From Psychroflexus sp. ALD_RP9 (GTDB taxonomy: Bacteria; Bacteroidota; Bacteroidia; Flavobacteriales; Flavobacteriaceae), in assembly GCF_017311165.1 (NCBI RefSeq), contig NZ_CP062973.1, positions 992,001 to 1,056,000 on the forward strand: a stretch of 64,000 nucleotides of DNA. Reading direction: 5' to 3'. The translations under genes and the position numbers were made by a program. This document shows, piece after piece, positions 7,682-16,442 of this stretch; within the stretch, counting starts at the first letter, position 1; each line of letters begins with the position of its first letter. Under the pieces are notes generated by a model. That model was not told the DNA's origin. It saw nothing but the letters and a program-made list of their open reading frames with translations, and ran no database searches.

Positions 7682-8745
7682 GAACGTAATTTCAATTTAG
7701 CTAAAAATCTAAGAATTCTGATTCTAGAGATGATTAGTGTGTTCTTAATAAAATTGGTAGTGTTTTTGTCGTAGGTGTTAAGAACAGGTACAAGATATTT
7801 TTTTCTTCTATGTTTTAAAAAGAATACTTTATATTCTTTATCTGAAAGACCTTGGTATGGTGAAAACTCCTTAAAAATGTAACCTTTATTATTTTCACTA
7901 AATTGTTCTTTATGATATAATTCTAATTGATGATTATCAGGGTTGTATCTAAAAAAATTAAGTACAACTTGATTAGTCTGAGGATTCCATTCTACAGCTA
8001 ACTCTCTTTTGCTGAAATCTGGAAAGGAAATGTGCCCATTGATATATGTATACCAAGGAATAAAAAAATTACCCAAACCATAGACTATAGGTTTGCCTTT
8101 ATAATATTCAGCTCCTTGTATGCAGTGAGAGTGACAGCCTAGAACTAAATCTACTCCCAAATCGATTAATCCCTTTGCTATTCTTCTATCAGCTGGAAAT
8201 GGCAATTTTTCTAAATCAAAATTCCAATGGAAATATACAACAAGTTTAGCGTCTGGATTTTCTTTTTTGTGTTTGGAAATATTTTTGAATAAAATTTCTT
8301 TATCTATTGTAGCTACATGCACCCCTTGGCTGGGATTCTTTTGGTGCTGTAACATCACAGACCAACACTGATTGAACATAATAATTTTTTCTCTCTGAGA
8401 ATAAAATATCGAAGGTTTATTTGCTTGTTCAATTGAATAACCAGCACCGCAATAACTTATTCCATTAATATTTAGTTTTTGAATAGTGTTCTCAAATAAG
8501 CTTGGTTGATCAAGAGTATGATTATTAGCAAGCGTAACGACCTTGCAATTCATTTTTTTTATTTGCTCAATAATGGATGAATGATTAAAAAGAATTGGAA
8601 CAGATGAGTTTATACTTAAGTCATCGCTCACTAATCCTTCTAAATTAAAAATCAGATCTTTATCCTTTACAAAACCTTTGATTTGATCATAAAAAAAATC
8701 TGAATATTGTTTTTGTGGTGAAGCTACATCTCCAATAAAAATCAT
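7669..8745 (-). CDS. CapA family protein (PGA_cap metallophosphatase-like)
   Basis: CapA-type proteins have a calcineurin-like metallophosphatase fold and occur in poly-gamma-glutamate and other capsule loci. The expected blocks are present in order: IFIGDVA (residues 2-8), FNLEGLVSD (about 33), LANNHTLD (about 72), YFHWNFD (about 170) and GCHSHCIQGAEYYKGKP with GLGNFF (about 200-225). No signal peptide is seen, unlike classical membrane-anchored CapA, so it is probably cytoplasmic. The poly-glutamate synthetase partners CapB and CapC are absent nearby. The role in this operon is therefore unclear; hydrolysis or transfer of a phosphoryl or acyl group on the glycan is possible. Confidence 0.85.
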   Translation of the reverse strand: MIFIGDVASPQKQYSDFFYDQIKGFVKDKDLIFNLEGLVSDDLSINSSVPILFNHSSIIEQIKKMNCKVVTLANNHTLDQPSLFENTIQKLNINGISYCGAGYSIEQANKPSIFYSQREKIIMFNQCWSVMLQHQKNPSQGVHVATIDKEILFKNISKHKKENPDAKLVVYFHWNFDLEKLPFPADRRIAKGLIDLGVDLVLGCHSHCIQGAEYYKGKPIVYGLGNFFIPWYTYINGHISFPDFSKRELAVEWNPQTNQVVLNFFRYNPDNHQLELYHKEQFSENNKGYIFKEFSPYQGLSDKEYKVFFLKHRRKKYLVPVLNTYDKNTTNFIKNTLIISRIRILRFLAKLKLRSWNN

Positions 8746-8754
8746 TAGTTAACT

Positions 8755-9891
8755 TTAATTTTCATATAATTTTTTTTGCTCATTCCAAATATCTTCCGGA
8801 TTAAAATTTTTTACCCAATGAAGACCATTCTTTCCATGCTCTTCTCGAAGTGAGTTATTTTCATAATATGTAAGCATCGCATTTTTTAGTGGCTTAACCT
8901 CTTTAATTGGTACAACTGAACCATTAAAGTCTTTTTTAATAGCATCTTTACATCCTGTAGCATTTGTTCCAATAACAGGTTTACCCATAGCAGCAGCTTC
9001 AAGATAAGAATTTCCGAAACCTTCCCACCATGCAGGCATGACAAACACGTCAAATAAAGACAACCAAAGGGGAATGTTATCTTGCCAACCCAGCCACAAG
9101 ATTGAATTATGAGCTACGATTTTTGACACTAGAGACTTATCGTAAAGTTGCGACGAGTCGCTTTTTCCAATTAAAATCAAAATAAAGTTAGGATGAATTA
9201 AACTTAGCTCATCGAAGGCTTTATATAGCTCATTAATACCTTTTCTATCAATTAGCCTGCCTACAAAACCAAAAACAAATTTATTAGATAGGTCGTATCG
9301 GTGTTTTAGACTCAGTATTTCTTCTCTAGAAACATTATTTTGTGAAAATTTATTAAGATTAATTCCGTTACTACTTCCTTTTTTAAAGACTATTACCTTT
9401 TTTGTCTCGAAAATATTATCCTTTAAAGCTCTGTCTTTAACAGATGGAGAGATACAAATAATATTATGACTTAGCTTACCAGGAATTTTTTCTGTGGTGA
9501 CAAGAAGCTTTCTCATTAAGCCTAATTCATGTTCGTATCTTAAACCTCTACAAGTGTAAATACGCTTAGGGACTTTAGCTAGAAATGCGCCAATTGCGCC
9601 TAACAAACCCATTTTCGGAGTACCTACATTAATGACATCAGGCTTTAATTTTCTAAGTATTTTGAAGATACTAAATACAGTAGCTATATCTTTTAAGGGA
9701 TTAATATATCGTTCAATCCTCACAGGTAATAAAGTACAACCTTCCTCCTTACAATAGGCTATTGACTTCTCATCCTTAGGACACATTAAATAAACATCAT
9801 ATCCACAATTCTTAAAGTACTTAGCTTGGCCCCTAATTAAAGGTGTGCTTCCTGAAATTGTTATTCCTAATACAAGTTTTTTTCTTCTCAT
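8755..9891 (-). CDS. Glycosyltransferase family 4 (GT-B)
   Basis: This is a two-domain GT-B retaining transferase of 378 residues. The C-terminal donor domain shows FGFVGRLIDRKGINEL (about residue 207) and the E-x7-E signature inside PAWWEGFGNSYLEAAAMGKP (about 287). The N-terminal acceptor domain has a typical GLLGAIGAFLAKVPKRIYT block. It should add one sugar of the lipid-linked repeat unit at the cytoplasmic face of the membrane. It lies 1 bp from the upstream deacetylase-like gene and 9 bp from the CapA-like gene. Donor and acceptor cannot be assigned. Confidence 0.9.
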   Translation of the reverse strand: MRRKKLVLGITISGSTPLIRGQAKYFKNCGYDVYLMCPKDEKSIAYCKEEGCTLLPVRIERYINPLKDIATVFSIFKILRKLKPDVINVGTPKMGLLGAIGAFLAKVPKRIYTCRGLRYEHELGLMRKLLVTTEKIPGKLSHNIICISPSVKDRALKDNIFETKKVIVFKKGSSNGINLNKFSQNNVSREEILSLKHRYDLSNKFVFGFVGRLIDRKGINELYKAFDELSLIHPNFILILIGKSDSSQLYDKSLVSKIVAHNSILWLGWQDNIPLWLSLFDVFVMPAWWEGFGNSYLEAAAMGKPVIGTNATGCKDAIKKDFNGSVVPIKEVKPLKNAMLTYYENNSLREEHGKNGLHWVKNFNPEDIWNEQKKLYEN

Positions 9892-9892
9892 T

Positions 9893-10999
9893 TTATTTCA
9901 TTCTAATCAATTTACATAATTCTCTCGAAGACATAAAAATAATATCAGGATGTTTATTGACTACTTTTCTTAAGATCGTTTTTAATTCTAAAAGATTTTT
10001 ATCTCTATGCTTTTTAGAAAGGCTACCTACATAATTTACTTTATGAGTTGATAATATTGCTGGTTTACCCATAGCAAATGCAATATTGATTTCGTTAATC
10101 GTTTTCGACTGGTTATAAGATGATTGAACTGGCTCAAACTTAACATTTCTTCGGTAGTACATGTGACCATTTTTTGAAGTTTTCCCAAAGCTTAAATTAA
10201 AGCTTTTTGTTGTAAAGCCTCCTTTCAAATCTGGTTGAACTCTTTTCCTGTTTACAACAAAATTATTAAGACCTAAACTTGATAGCTCCTCCTCGAATTC
10301 TTGCATAAATATTCCATTTGGTGCAGCAAAGACTTTTGGTTGATACTTAAAGAGATGTTTAAATATGCTAATCCCCTCTCTAAGGCTATTTTTATAGTAA
10401 TCAAATTCTTCTTTTCGATTTACATAATATGCAGGAGCTAAAGTTTTTAATTTCTTTGGCTTTATATCTTTTAGTGGTATGTGCACAACTCCTTTTTTAA
10501 ATGCAAATTTTAAATCTTCAGAATTTTGAAGTAAATTCATTAGAAGAGGAACGTTGAAATGCTCTCTACCGTGGTACTCAGGATAAAAAATTTTATTATT
10601 AATACCAGCTAACCAGGAATTTAAAAAATCTCTCCCATAATATTTTTTTTGAGTCTCTACAAACATTTCAAAATAATAATTTTTATAGTCATGATTTATT
10701 ATTTTTTTAAAATCAGGATTTGTAAGGTTTACAAAAGGAGTGAATTTAACGAAATTACCTTGGCTATCTTTGACAGAACTGAGTACTTCAAAAAGTAAAT
10801 TAATATCTTCTTTGTTTGTTAGTGTATCGTATTTAAGAAAGTTATTATCTAAATCATAATTAGCCTCTAATAGCTCTTCCCTAACTTTAGCATTCGGCAT
10901 TCTTATACTACCCCAATCGTCTGACTCTATGACTAAAATTTTTTGATTTGTTCTCCATCCTGGAATGTGTTTAACAATTGTTTTAAGCTTGCCTAACAT
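9893..10999 (-). CDS. Polysaccharide deacetylase-like protein, paralogue 1
   Basis: This protein is distantly CE4-like. It has the acidic pair in LVIESDDWGSIRMP (residues 23-36), a metal-binding H-x3-H in YHGREHFNVP (about 143), and a late LSTHKVNYVG block (about 320) that could carry the catalytic His. All three have equivalents in the gene at 13001-14122: ESDDWGAIRMP, FHGNQHVN and STHRLNFIG. No signal peptide is visible, so it may act on cytoplasmic lipid-linked intermediates. It overlaps the upstream glycosyltransferase gene by 1 bp. The family assignment rests on motif order; the substrate is unknown. Confidence 0.7.
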   Translation of the reverse strand: MLGKLKTIVKHIPGWRTNQKILVIESDDWGSIRMPNAKVREELLEANYDLDNNFLKYDTLTNKEDINLLFEVLSSVKDSQGNFVKFTPFVNLTNPDFKKIINHDYKNYYFEMFVETQKKYYGRDFLNSWLAGINNKIFYPEYHGREHFNVPLLMNLLQNSEDLKFAFKKGVVHIPLKDIKPKKLKTLAPAYYVNRKEEFDYYKNSLREGISIFKHLFKYQPKVFAAPNGIFMQEFEEELSSLGLNNFVVNRKRVQPDLKGGFTTKSFNLSFGKTSKNGHMYYRRNVKFEPVQSSYNQSKTINEINIAFAMGKPAILSTHKVNYVGSLSKKHRDKNLLELKTILRKVVNKHPDIIFMSSRELCKLIRMK

Positions 11000-11940
11000 T
11001 ATTCAAAATTTTTACTGCTTAAATTAAAATAATTAATAACCCTTTTGAGTTGAATATCTTTCATACCTTTTTTGGTATTAGACTTAACAAGTGATATCCT
11101 CTGTGTTGTACCAACTGTAACAAAGTCTTTATTGTATCTGTTATTAGTTACAGTTTTTAAATTTGACTTTATTGACATTATTTTCAACCAAACATCATCT
11201 GAATTTAGACTTAATTTTCTTATTAGTTCTTTATCAAAGGTAGTATCACACAGCAGTCTTTTTTCAAATAAAACTCCTCCACCGCTTGTATGAAAAAGAC
11301 TATAAGATGGTTGTTTTTCTATAACATTATGATACCAGTTTGAATAAGGTTTCAAATTTCCTTTTGAAAAAGTAATTTTATGACATCTATTTGCAACAAT
11401 AGAATTTGGATATTTTTTTTTCAATTTAATTAAGTTTTCTACAACTCTGTTATCGTAAAATAAATCATCATCAAATGTCATTATGTAACTCTCAGGAAAT
11501 TGTTGTAAACAATATAAGTACTTTTTATGGGATCTTAAGTCATCACAAAATCTTATTTCTAATCCATAATTTTGTAGTATTTTAAGACTCTTTGGCAATA
11601 TTTCATTTTTAAATTGACTTTCAGCAAGCCATAAGATAATCTTATCGGGCTTTACAGTTTGATTAAGTAAACACATAACACTTATCCAAACTTCTGTAAT
11701 TCTTTCTGGAAATGAAGTTAGAGAAACTATATATTTATTCTCACGCTTTATATCAGTATTAGTCCCTTGAATACTCTTTTTTAATAAGATATTTTTAAAG
11801 TGGTTAGGAGCTTGATAATTAAAAATAGGGCGAAGTATATATATATCTAAAAACCTATTTATCCCTTTTCCAATTTTACCCAAGTTTGAAAAATTAGGCA
11901 AAAAAAAGTATAATTTGTATAAAAAATTGATTGTCTTCAT
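10999..11940 (-). CDS. Glycosyltransferase (GT-A-like, DDD motif)
   Basis: This 313-residue protein has the opening block YIVSLTSFPERI (about residue 70) and an SVMCLLNQTVKPDKIILWLAE segment that marks a GT-A nucleotide-binding fold. The metal-binding acidic motif is in IMTFDDDLFYDN (about 153). A second conserved region, FHTSGGGVLFEK (about 216), is typical of the catalytic pocket. It resembles proteins annotated as glycosyltransferases in flavobacterial capsule loci. The first 60 residues are basic and aromatic and may associate with the membrane. It is coupled by 1-bp overlaps on both sides. Confidence 0.75.
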   Translation of the reverse strand: MKTINFLYKLYFFLPNFSNLGKIGKGINRFLDIYILRPIFNYQAPNHFKNILLKKSIQGTNTDIKRENKYIVSLTSFPERITEVWISVMCLLNQTVKPDKIILWLAESQFKNEILPKSLKILQNYGLEIRFCDDLRSHKKYLYCLQQFPESYIMTFDDDLFYDNRVVENLIKLKKKYPNSIVANRCHKITFSKGNLKPYSNWYHNVIEKQPSYSLFHTSGGGVLFEKRLLCDTTFDKELIRKLSLNSDDVWLKIMSIKSNLKTVTNNRYNKDFVTVGTTQRISLVKSNTKKGMKDIQLKRVINYFNLSSKNFE

Positions 11941-13004
11941 TAACTTACAAATAGTTTTTCGTACAACTTATTAGCAGCTTTATCCTTGGATAATTTTACT
12001 GCTATATTTCTTGCATTTTCACCTAAGTAGTTTCTTAATTCTTGATTTTGTATCAAATTATCTAGATTTTTAGATAATTCATAAACATCCGAAACTACAA
12101 TTCCATCAAAATTATCAGTTAAAATATCTTCATAAGGTATTGAATCGAAAACAATAGAAGGCAAACCTGCTGCCATAGCTTCACATAATGCATTTGGGAA
12201 ACCTTCTATAATTGAAGGCAATACATAAATTGATGATTTAGCAAACAATTTATCAACTTCTTTGACTTGACCTAAAAATTCCACTCTACTACTTATATTT
12301 AATTCTTTGGCATATTGTTTCATTTTTGACAGAAGAGGCCCGTCACCGGCCATGATTAATTTCCAATCTTCATTTTTTAACATTGTCATTGATAATATAA
12401 GTCGTTCAGGAGACTTCTCCCAGGCAAATCTTCCTAAATATAATATTATTTTTTCCCTTTTAATATTTGGAAAGAGTTTTACATCTCTTATTCCATTGTG
12501 TATTACGGTTATATTTAATTTCCCTTTAAACTGTTCGTATCTATACTTTGCCGCTTTTTCTGTTTGTGCTATGTAACCCTGTGATTTTGGATATAGCCAT
12601 TTTTTTAAAAACCTAATAGCAAAATTAAACCTATAATCATGACTTGTTTTATCACCTATAAAAACTTTGTGATTTGCTTTATACAAAGACAGTAAAACTA
12701 ATGGCCCCATTATATCTCCGTAAGTTAGCACAACATCTGGTGAAATTGTATTTATTTGAAATCTTAAATTGTATAAAATTTTAACGTAATACCATAATTG
12801 AGAGGTAAATGATTCTTTCATTTCCCTTTTGTAACTAATATCTATAAAATCTACATCTTTGCTTAGCTTATAGAAATATTTAGATTTAAATATTGTTATA
12901 AAAACAACCTGATTGTTCTTCGAGTAATAATTTGCTAGTTCTACTAACTCTCTTTGAATTCCACCAACTTTAAGAGAAGGTGATACTATACAAATCTTTT
13001 TCAT
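11940..13004 (-). CDS. Glycosyltransferase family 4 (GT-B)
   Basis: This is a GT-B transferase of 354 residues. The N-terminus has the acceptor-domain signature SPSLKVGGIQREL (residues 8-20). The donor domain has LYLGRFAWEKSPERLI (about 188) and PSIIEGFPNALCEAMAAGLP (about 260) with the E-x7-E pair. It should add a repeat-unit sugar in the cytoplasm. It overlaps the deacetylase-like gene upstream by 4 bp (ATGA type), so the pair is translationally coupled. Confidence 0.92.
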   Translation of the reverse strand: MKKICIVSPSLKVGGIQRELVELANYYSKNNQVVFITIFKSKYFYKLSKDVDFIDISYKREMKESFTSQLWYYVKILYNLRFQINTISPDVVLTYGDIMGPLVLLSLYKANHKVFIGDKTSHDYRFNFAIRFLKKWLYPKSQGYIAQTEKAAKYRYEQFKGKLNITVIHNGIRDVKLFPNIKREKIILYLGRFAWEKSPERLILSMTMLKNEDWKLIMAGDGPLLSKMKQYAKELNISSRVEFLGQVKEVDKLFAKSSIYVLPSIIEGFPNALCEAMAAGLPSIVFDSIPYEDILTDNFDGIVVSDVYELSKNLDNLIQNQELRNYLGENARNIAVKLSKDKAANKLYEKLFVS

Positions 13005-14122
13005 TTATTATTTAAATAATATTTCACTAATTCATCTGACGACATGAAAACCACATCAGGCCATAATTTCATTATTTGATTTAGTAATTCTTTAAGCTTA
13101 ATAAGGTTATCTGTCCTATTGTTTTCATTTAGCCTTCCAATGAAATTAAGTCTATGAGTACTAATTATGGCTGGGACTTTATGCTTAAATGCACTATCTA
13201 TACTTTTAATACAATATTCTACAGTATTACCGCTCTTCGAACTAGATGGCTCAAAAAAACAATTCCTAACTAAATCGATTTGATTGTAACTATTAATAAA
13301 ACCATTGAAACGTAGTTTTCTATAGTAACCACTTCTGTCACGGGGAATATTTTGGATTTTAGTCCCTTGTATACCTTTTACACCTATCTTAGAAATATAG
13401 ACTAAGTGATGTTTTGACCAGATGTAATTAGGAAAAATCATGGTATCTGAGTTAAAACCAAAATACTCTCTAAACAACTTTAAACCTTTGCTGATTGAAT
13501 CATAATGCAAAGACAGCTCTTCTTTTGAATTATAATCGTAAGTCGCAAATATACTTTTTGTAAGATTATCTATAAAATAAGTTCCTTGTTCAAATGCAAG
13601 ATGAGCACCTCTATCATTGTTTTGTAAAAGACGAAGCCACTTGCTGATATTAACATGTTGGTTACCGTGAAACTGTGGCTTTACAAGTTTTGAAGATATT
13701 GCTTGATCAAGTATTTTTAAATAATTTTTAGTCTGCGATTGATTCTTAATGGTATCAAAAAAAGGTTGTTCACTATAAATTTTATAGTTGTTGTTTCGAA
13801 TTTCATTAAAATCTGGATTTGATGTAATAAAGTTTTGTGTTATAATTGGATAGTTGCCTGACTTATCCTTAAACTTAGTCAAAACTTCTAATAAAGCATG
13901 CCAGTCATTTTCCGTTGCAATTGAATCAAATCTAGCATATGGCGAATCGTTAATTACTTTTTTTGATAAAATTTTATTATAAGCCTTATTTGAAGGCATG
14001 CGTATAGCACCCCAATCGTCAGATTCGAAAACTATGATGTTTTTAGATACTTTTTTACTTAGTACATTTATTAATGATCTTGTAATATCTGCTTTTTTCA
14101 ACGGGATTGTTTTATTTATCAT
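13001..14122 (-). CDS. Polysaccharide deacetylase-like protein, paralogue 2
   Basis: This 373-residue paralogue of the protein at 9893-10999 has the same motif order: ESDDWGAIRMP (about residue 34), FHGNQHVN (about 154) and ISTHRLNFIGRLN (about 330). The N-terminus is about 12 residues longer. The two proteins clearly diverged long ago but keep the likely metal ligands, so both are probably active on different positions or intermediates. It is coupled by 4-bp overlaps to the EpsG-like gene upstream and the GT4 gene downstream. No signal peptide is seen. Confidence 0.7.
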   Translation of the reverse strand: MINKTIPLKKADITRSLINVLSKKVSKNIIVFESDDWGAIRMPSNKAYNKILSKKVINDSPYARFDSIATENDWHALLEVLTKFKDKSGNYPIITQNFITSNPDFNEIRNNNYKIYSEQPFFDTIKNQSQTKNYLKILDQAISSKLVKPQFHGNQHVNISKWLRLLQNNDRGAHLAFEQGTYFIDNLTKSIFATYDYNSKEELSLHYDSISKGLKLFREYFGFNSDTMIFPNYIWSKHHLVYISKIGVKGIQGTKIQNIPRDRSGYYRKLRFNGFINSYNQIDLVRNCFFEPSSSKSGNTVEYCIKSIDSAFKHKVPAIISTHRLNFIGRLNENNRTDNLIKLKELLNQIMKLWPDVVFMSSDELVKYYLNNK

Positions 14123-15360
14123 CTGTAAAAACCAGTTTCATTACCCCCAAGTATCACTAATATTGGATTACCTATTACTAGCCACACACTTGGGTATTCT
14201 AGAAAAAATCTAATTTTAATTATAATAAAAGTTAAGCCAACAGGTATCAAAAAATAAAATGATCTTTTAAAATACCTTGTATACTGTTTTCTAAAATAGA
14301 ACATTATACAAGCAGCTAGTGTTATAAAACTTGCTATTGAAAGATATCTACCCAAAGATGGTATATGAGATAATAGGTTAAACAAAGAATATAGTAATAA
14401 ACCAAATATAAGGAGTCTGTTCTCTACATATTTAAGTTCTTTCCGTTTAAAATAAACAAATGTTGCTGATATTATTAAGAAAATTTTTGAAGCATAATTC
14501 AAAAATAATTTGGGTAAAGGTATTGCAGATTGACTTGTATTAGTGATTCTATCTTGTACAGCCTCGCTTACATAACTGTCAGCCTTAACTTTAAAAACTT
14601 GAGGTAATATCGAATCTGTTAAGTTTCTTAATAACTCAATAGAGATGCCTTGCATTATAAATGAAAGTATAAAAACAAGATAAACTATCTTTAAATTAAT
14701 GTATTCTCTAGTCAAAACAAAAATCAGAAATAAAGCAGTTGGTACTGCCAATGAAAAATGAAAAAATGGCGACAAAATAACCCATAACATTTTTTTCCTT
14801 CTACCCTTAACAATGTATGATAATACTCCATAAATAAATACGTGTGATGCTGTCCACATTCTTACGCCATTAATTCCGTCCCCTATATGGATTATAAATG
14901 CTAAATAAAAAAATAATACACTTCCTAAAATACTAAATTTATAGCCATATACTTCTTGTAAAATGATGTATATATTGTTTGAGTAGAAATAACCAAACAC
15001 AAATCCATATACCATAAATAAGAAAATATAATTATCAGTAAATATGCTTACTAAAAAAGTGGTAACAGGTTGATATAGATCCACAGTTTGTCCATCTGAA
15101 TAAAGTATACTTAAGAACTTTTTAAAATTGAAATTATTATACATGCTTTCAAGTTGTGATGCATAAAAAACTGAATCGCTTCCAGAATTATAATCTACTA
15201 TAAAACATAACCCATAAAAAGTTGAAAATAATAACATTGAAAGCCTCAAGTTTTTAGGCTCAATCCTTTTTAAATTAGCTAAGAGAAGCCCAAAAGGCCA
15301 AAACAAAAAGCCAAGTAAAAACCAAATTTTCAACTTACTTCGTTTAATTTTTTCTAGCAC
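14119..15360 (-). CDS. EpsG-like polysaccharide polymerase
   Basis: This 413-residue integral membrane protein has about ten predicted hydrophobic helices. The central region, with GINGVRMWTASHVFIYG (about residue 162) and a nearby SPFFHFSLAVPTALF block (about 198), fits the EpsG family, whose members polymerise repeat units much as Wzy does. The charged periplasmic loop around 265-285 would be the catalytic face. It lies mid-operon with a 7-bp overlap to the upstream GT gene. No other Wzy or ligase candidate is in the window, so it is the likely polymerase. Confidence 0.8.
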   Translation of the reverse strand: MLEKIKRSKLKIWFLLGFLFWPFGLLLANLKRIEPKNLRLSMLLFSTFYGLCFIVDYNSGSDSVFYASQLESMYNNFNFKKFLSILYSDGQTVDLYQPVTTFLVSIFTDNYIFLFMVYGFVFGYFYSNNIYIILQEVYGYKFSILGSVLFFYLAFIIHIGDGINGVRMWTASHVFIYGVLSYIVKGRRKKMLWVILSPFFHFSLAVPTALFLIFVLTREYINLKIVYLVFILSFIMQGISIELLRNLTDSILPQVFKVKADSYVSEAVQDRITNTSQSAIPLPKLFLNYASKIFLIISATFVYFKRKELKYVENRLLIFGLLLYSLFNLLSHIPSLGRYLSIASFITLAACIMFYFRKQYTRYFKRSFYFLIPVGLTFIIIKIRFFLEYPSVWLVIGNPILVILGGNETGFYR

Positions 15361-16442
15361 AGTTTGAGAAATTGATTTGTTACGTTTTCTATTTTATACT
15401 TTTCTAGGTCTGTTATTGTCAACTTGTTTTTATAATTACCTGCAAAAAACTCGTCAATTGTTTTCGTAGGAAGTTTATTATAATAAAAATTCAGAATTGG
15501 TTTATCGGCAATAGCATAATCTATTAATTTACTAGGTGTTTGGCTATGACCTTGATTCTTGAAATTTACTACAAAATCAACAGTTTTAAGAAACTCAAGT
15601 AACTCCTTTCTTGGCAAGTAGTTACTAACAACTATTTGATTAGGATATTCTTTAATCCACCTTTCAACTACACTTAAATTATTGCTAAATATATATAGTT
15701 TGAAGGGCTTTTTGTGTTGCACTAAGTATTTAATAAATGGTACTGGATTTCTTCTGTTTTGGTTTAAAGAACCTGCATATGCGATTTTTTTATAACCCAT
15801 ATTAGTCTCTACTTCATTATTTTTCTTTTTGATTTTAAATTTAAAACCTTGTGGAATCACTTTAATTTTATGCCTGAACTCTTTATAATAACCTTCGATA
15901 GAAGCTTTTGTTGGTACTGTTATAAAATCACAACATCCACAAAACTTCTTTTCTAATATAGAGAAATAGTATGGTCTTTTATATTGCAGATTTTCTGCAA
16001 ACATAAAAGGATCTCCACAATCTGCTATCCATTTTTTTGCTATTTTTTCTCTTGCCTTTTTTGGTATTGAAGCAACTCCCCAATGCACGCTATGAGGCGC
16101 AGCAATAGAAATAAGCAAATCAAAATTTTCAGTTTCCTTTCTTAAGGCATCACGAATAATCTTTACATCTGTTATGTTTGGATAATAAAAAAATTGCTCT
16201 AATATTCGATTTAAAAGTTTTCTAAAAAACGAATTTGATTTTTTTAATCGCCTTTTGTATTTAATTTTTTGGTAATTAATTTTTGAATAAAACTCGTTTG
16301 ATTGTTCAAAAAAAGTTGGCGTTATTACTTTTACATCATGGCCTTGGCGTGCTAATTCTTTTGCTAATTCTGTGGTTCTAAACGAACGTGGAGAATTAGT
16401 AGGATAAAAGTATTTTGAAATAATCAGTATTTTTTTAGGCAT
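15354..16442 (-). CDS. Glycosyltransferase (GT4-like)
   Basis: This 362-residue GT-B protein begins ILIISKYFYPTNSPRSFRT followed by ELAKELARQGHDVKVITP, the typical acceptor-domain opening. The donor domain has IAYAGSLNQNRRNP (about 225) and TPSKLIDYAIADKPIL (about 310). The usual E-x7-E pair is weak, as in several GT4-like members of capsule loci. It starts 8 bp inside the aminotransferase gene, so it is coupled to it, and should act in repeat-unit assembly. Confidence 0.82.
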   Translation of the reverse strand: MPKKILIISKYFYPTNSPRSFRTTELAKELARQGHDVKVITPTFFEQSNEFYSKINYQKIKYKRRLKKSNSFFRKLLNRILEQFFYYPNITDVKIIRDALRKETENFDLLISIAAPHSVHWGVASIPKKAREKIAKKWIADCGDPFMFAENLQYKRPYYFSILEKKFCGCCDFITVPTKASIEGYYKEFRHKIKVIPQGFKFKIKKKNNEVETNMGYKKIAYAGSLNQNRRNPVPFIKYLVQHKKPFKLYIFSNNLSVVERWIKEYPNQIVVSNYLPRKELLEFLKTVDFVVNFKNQGHSQTPSKLIDYAIADKPILNFYYNKLPTKTIDEFFAGNYKNKLTITDLEKYKIENVTNQFLKLC

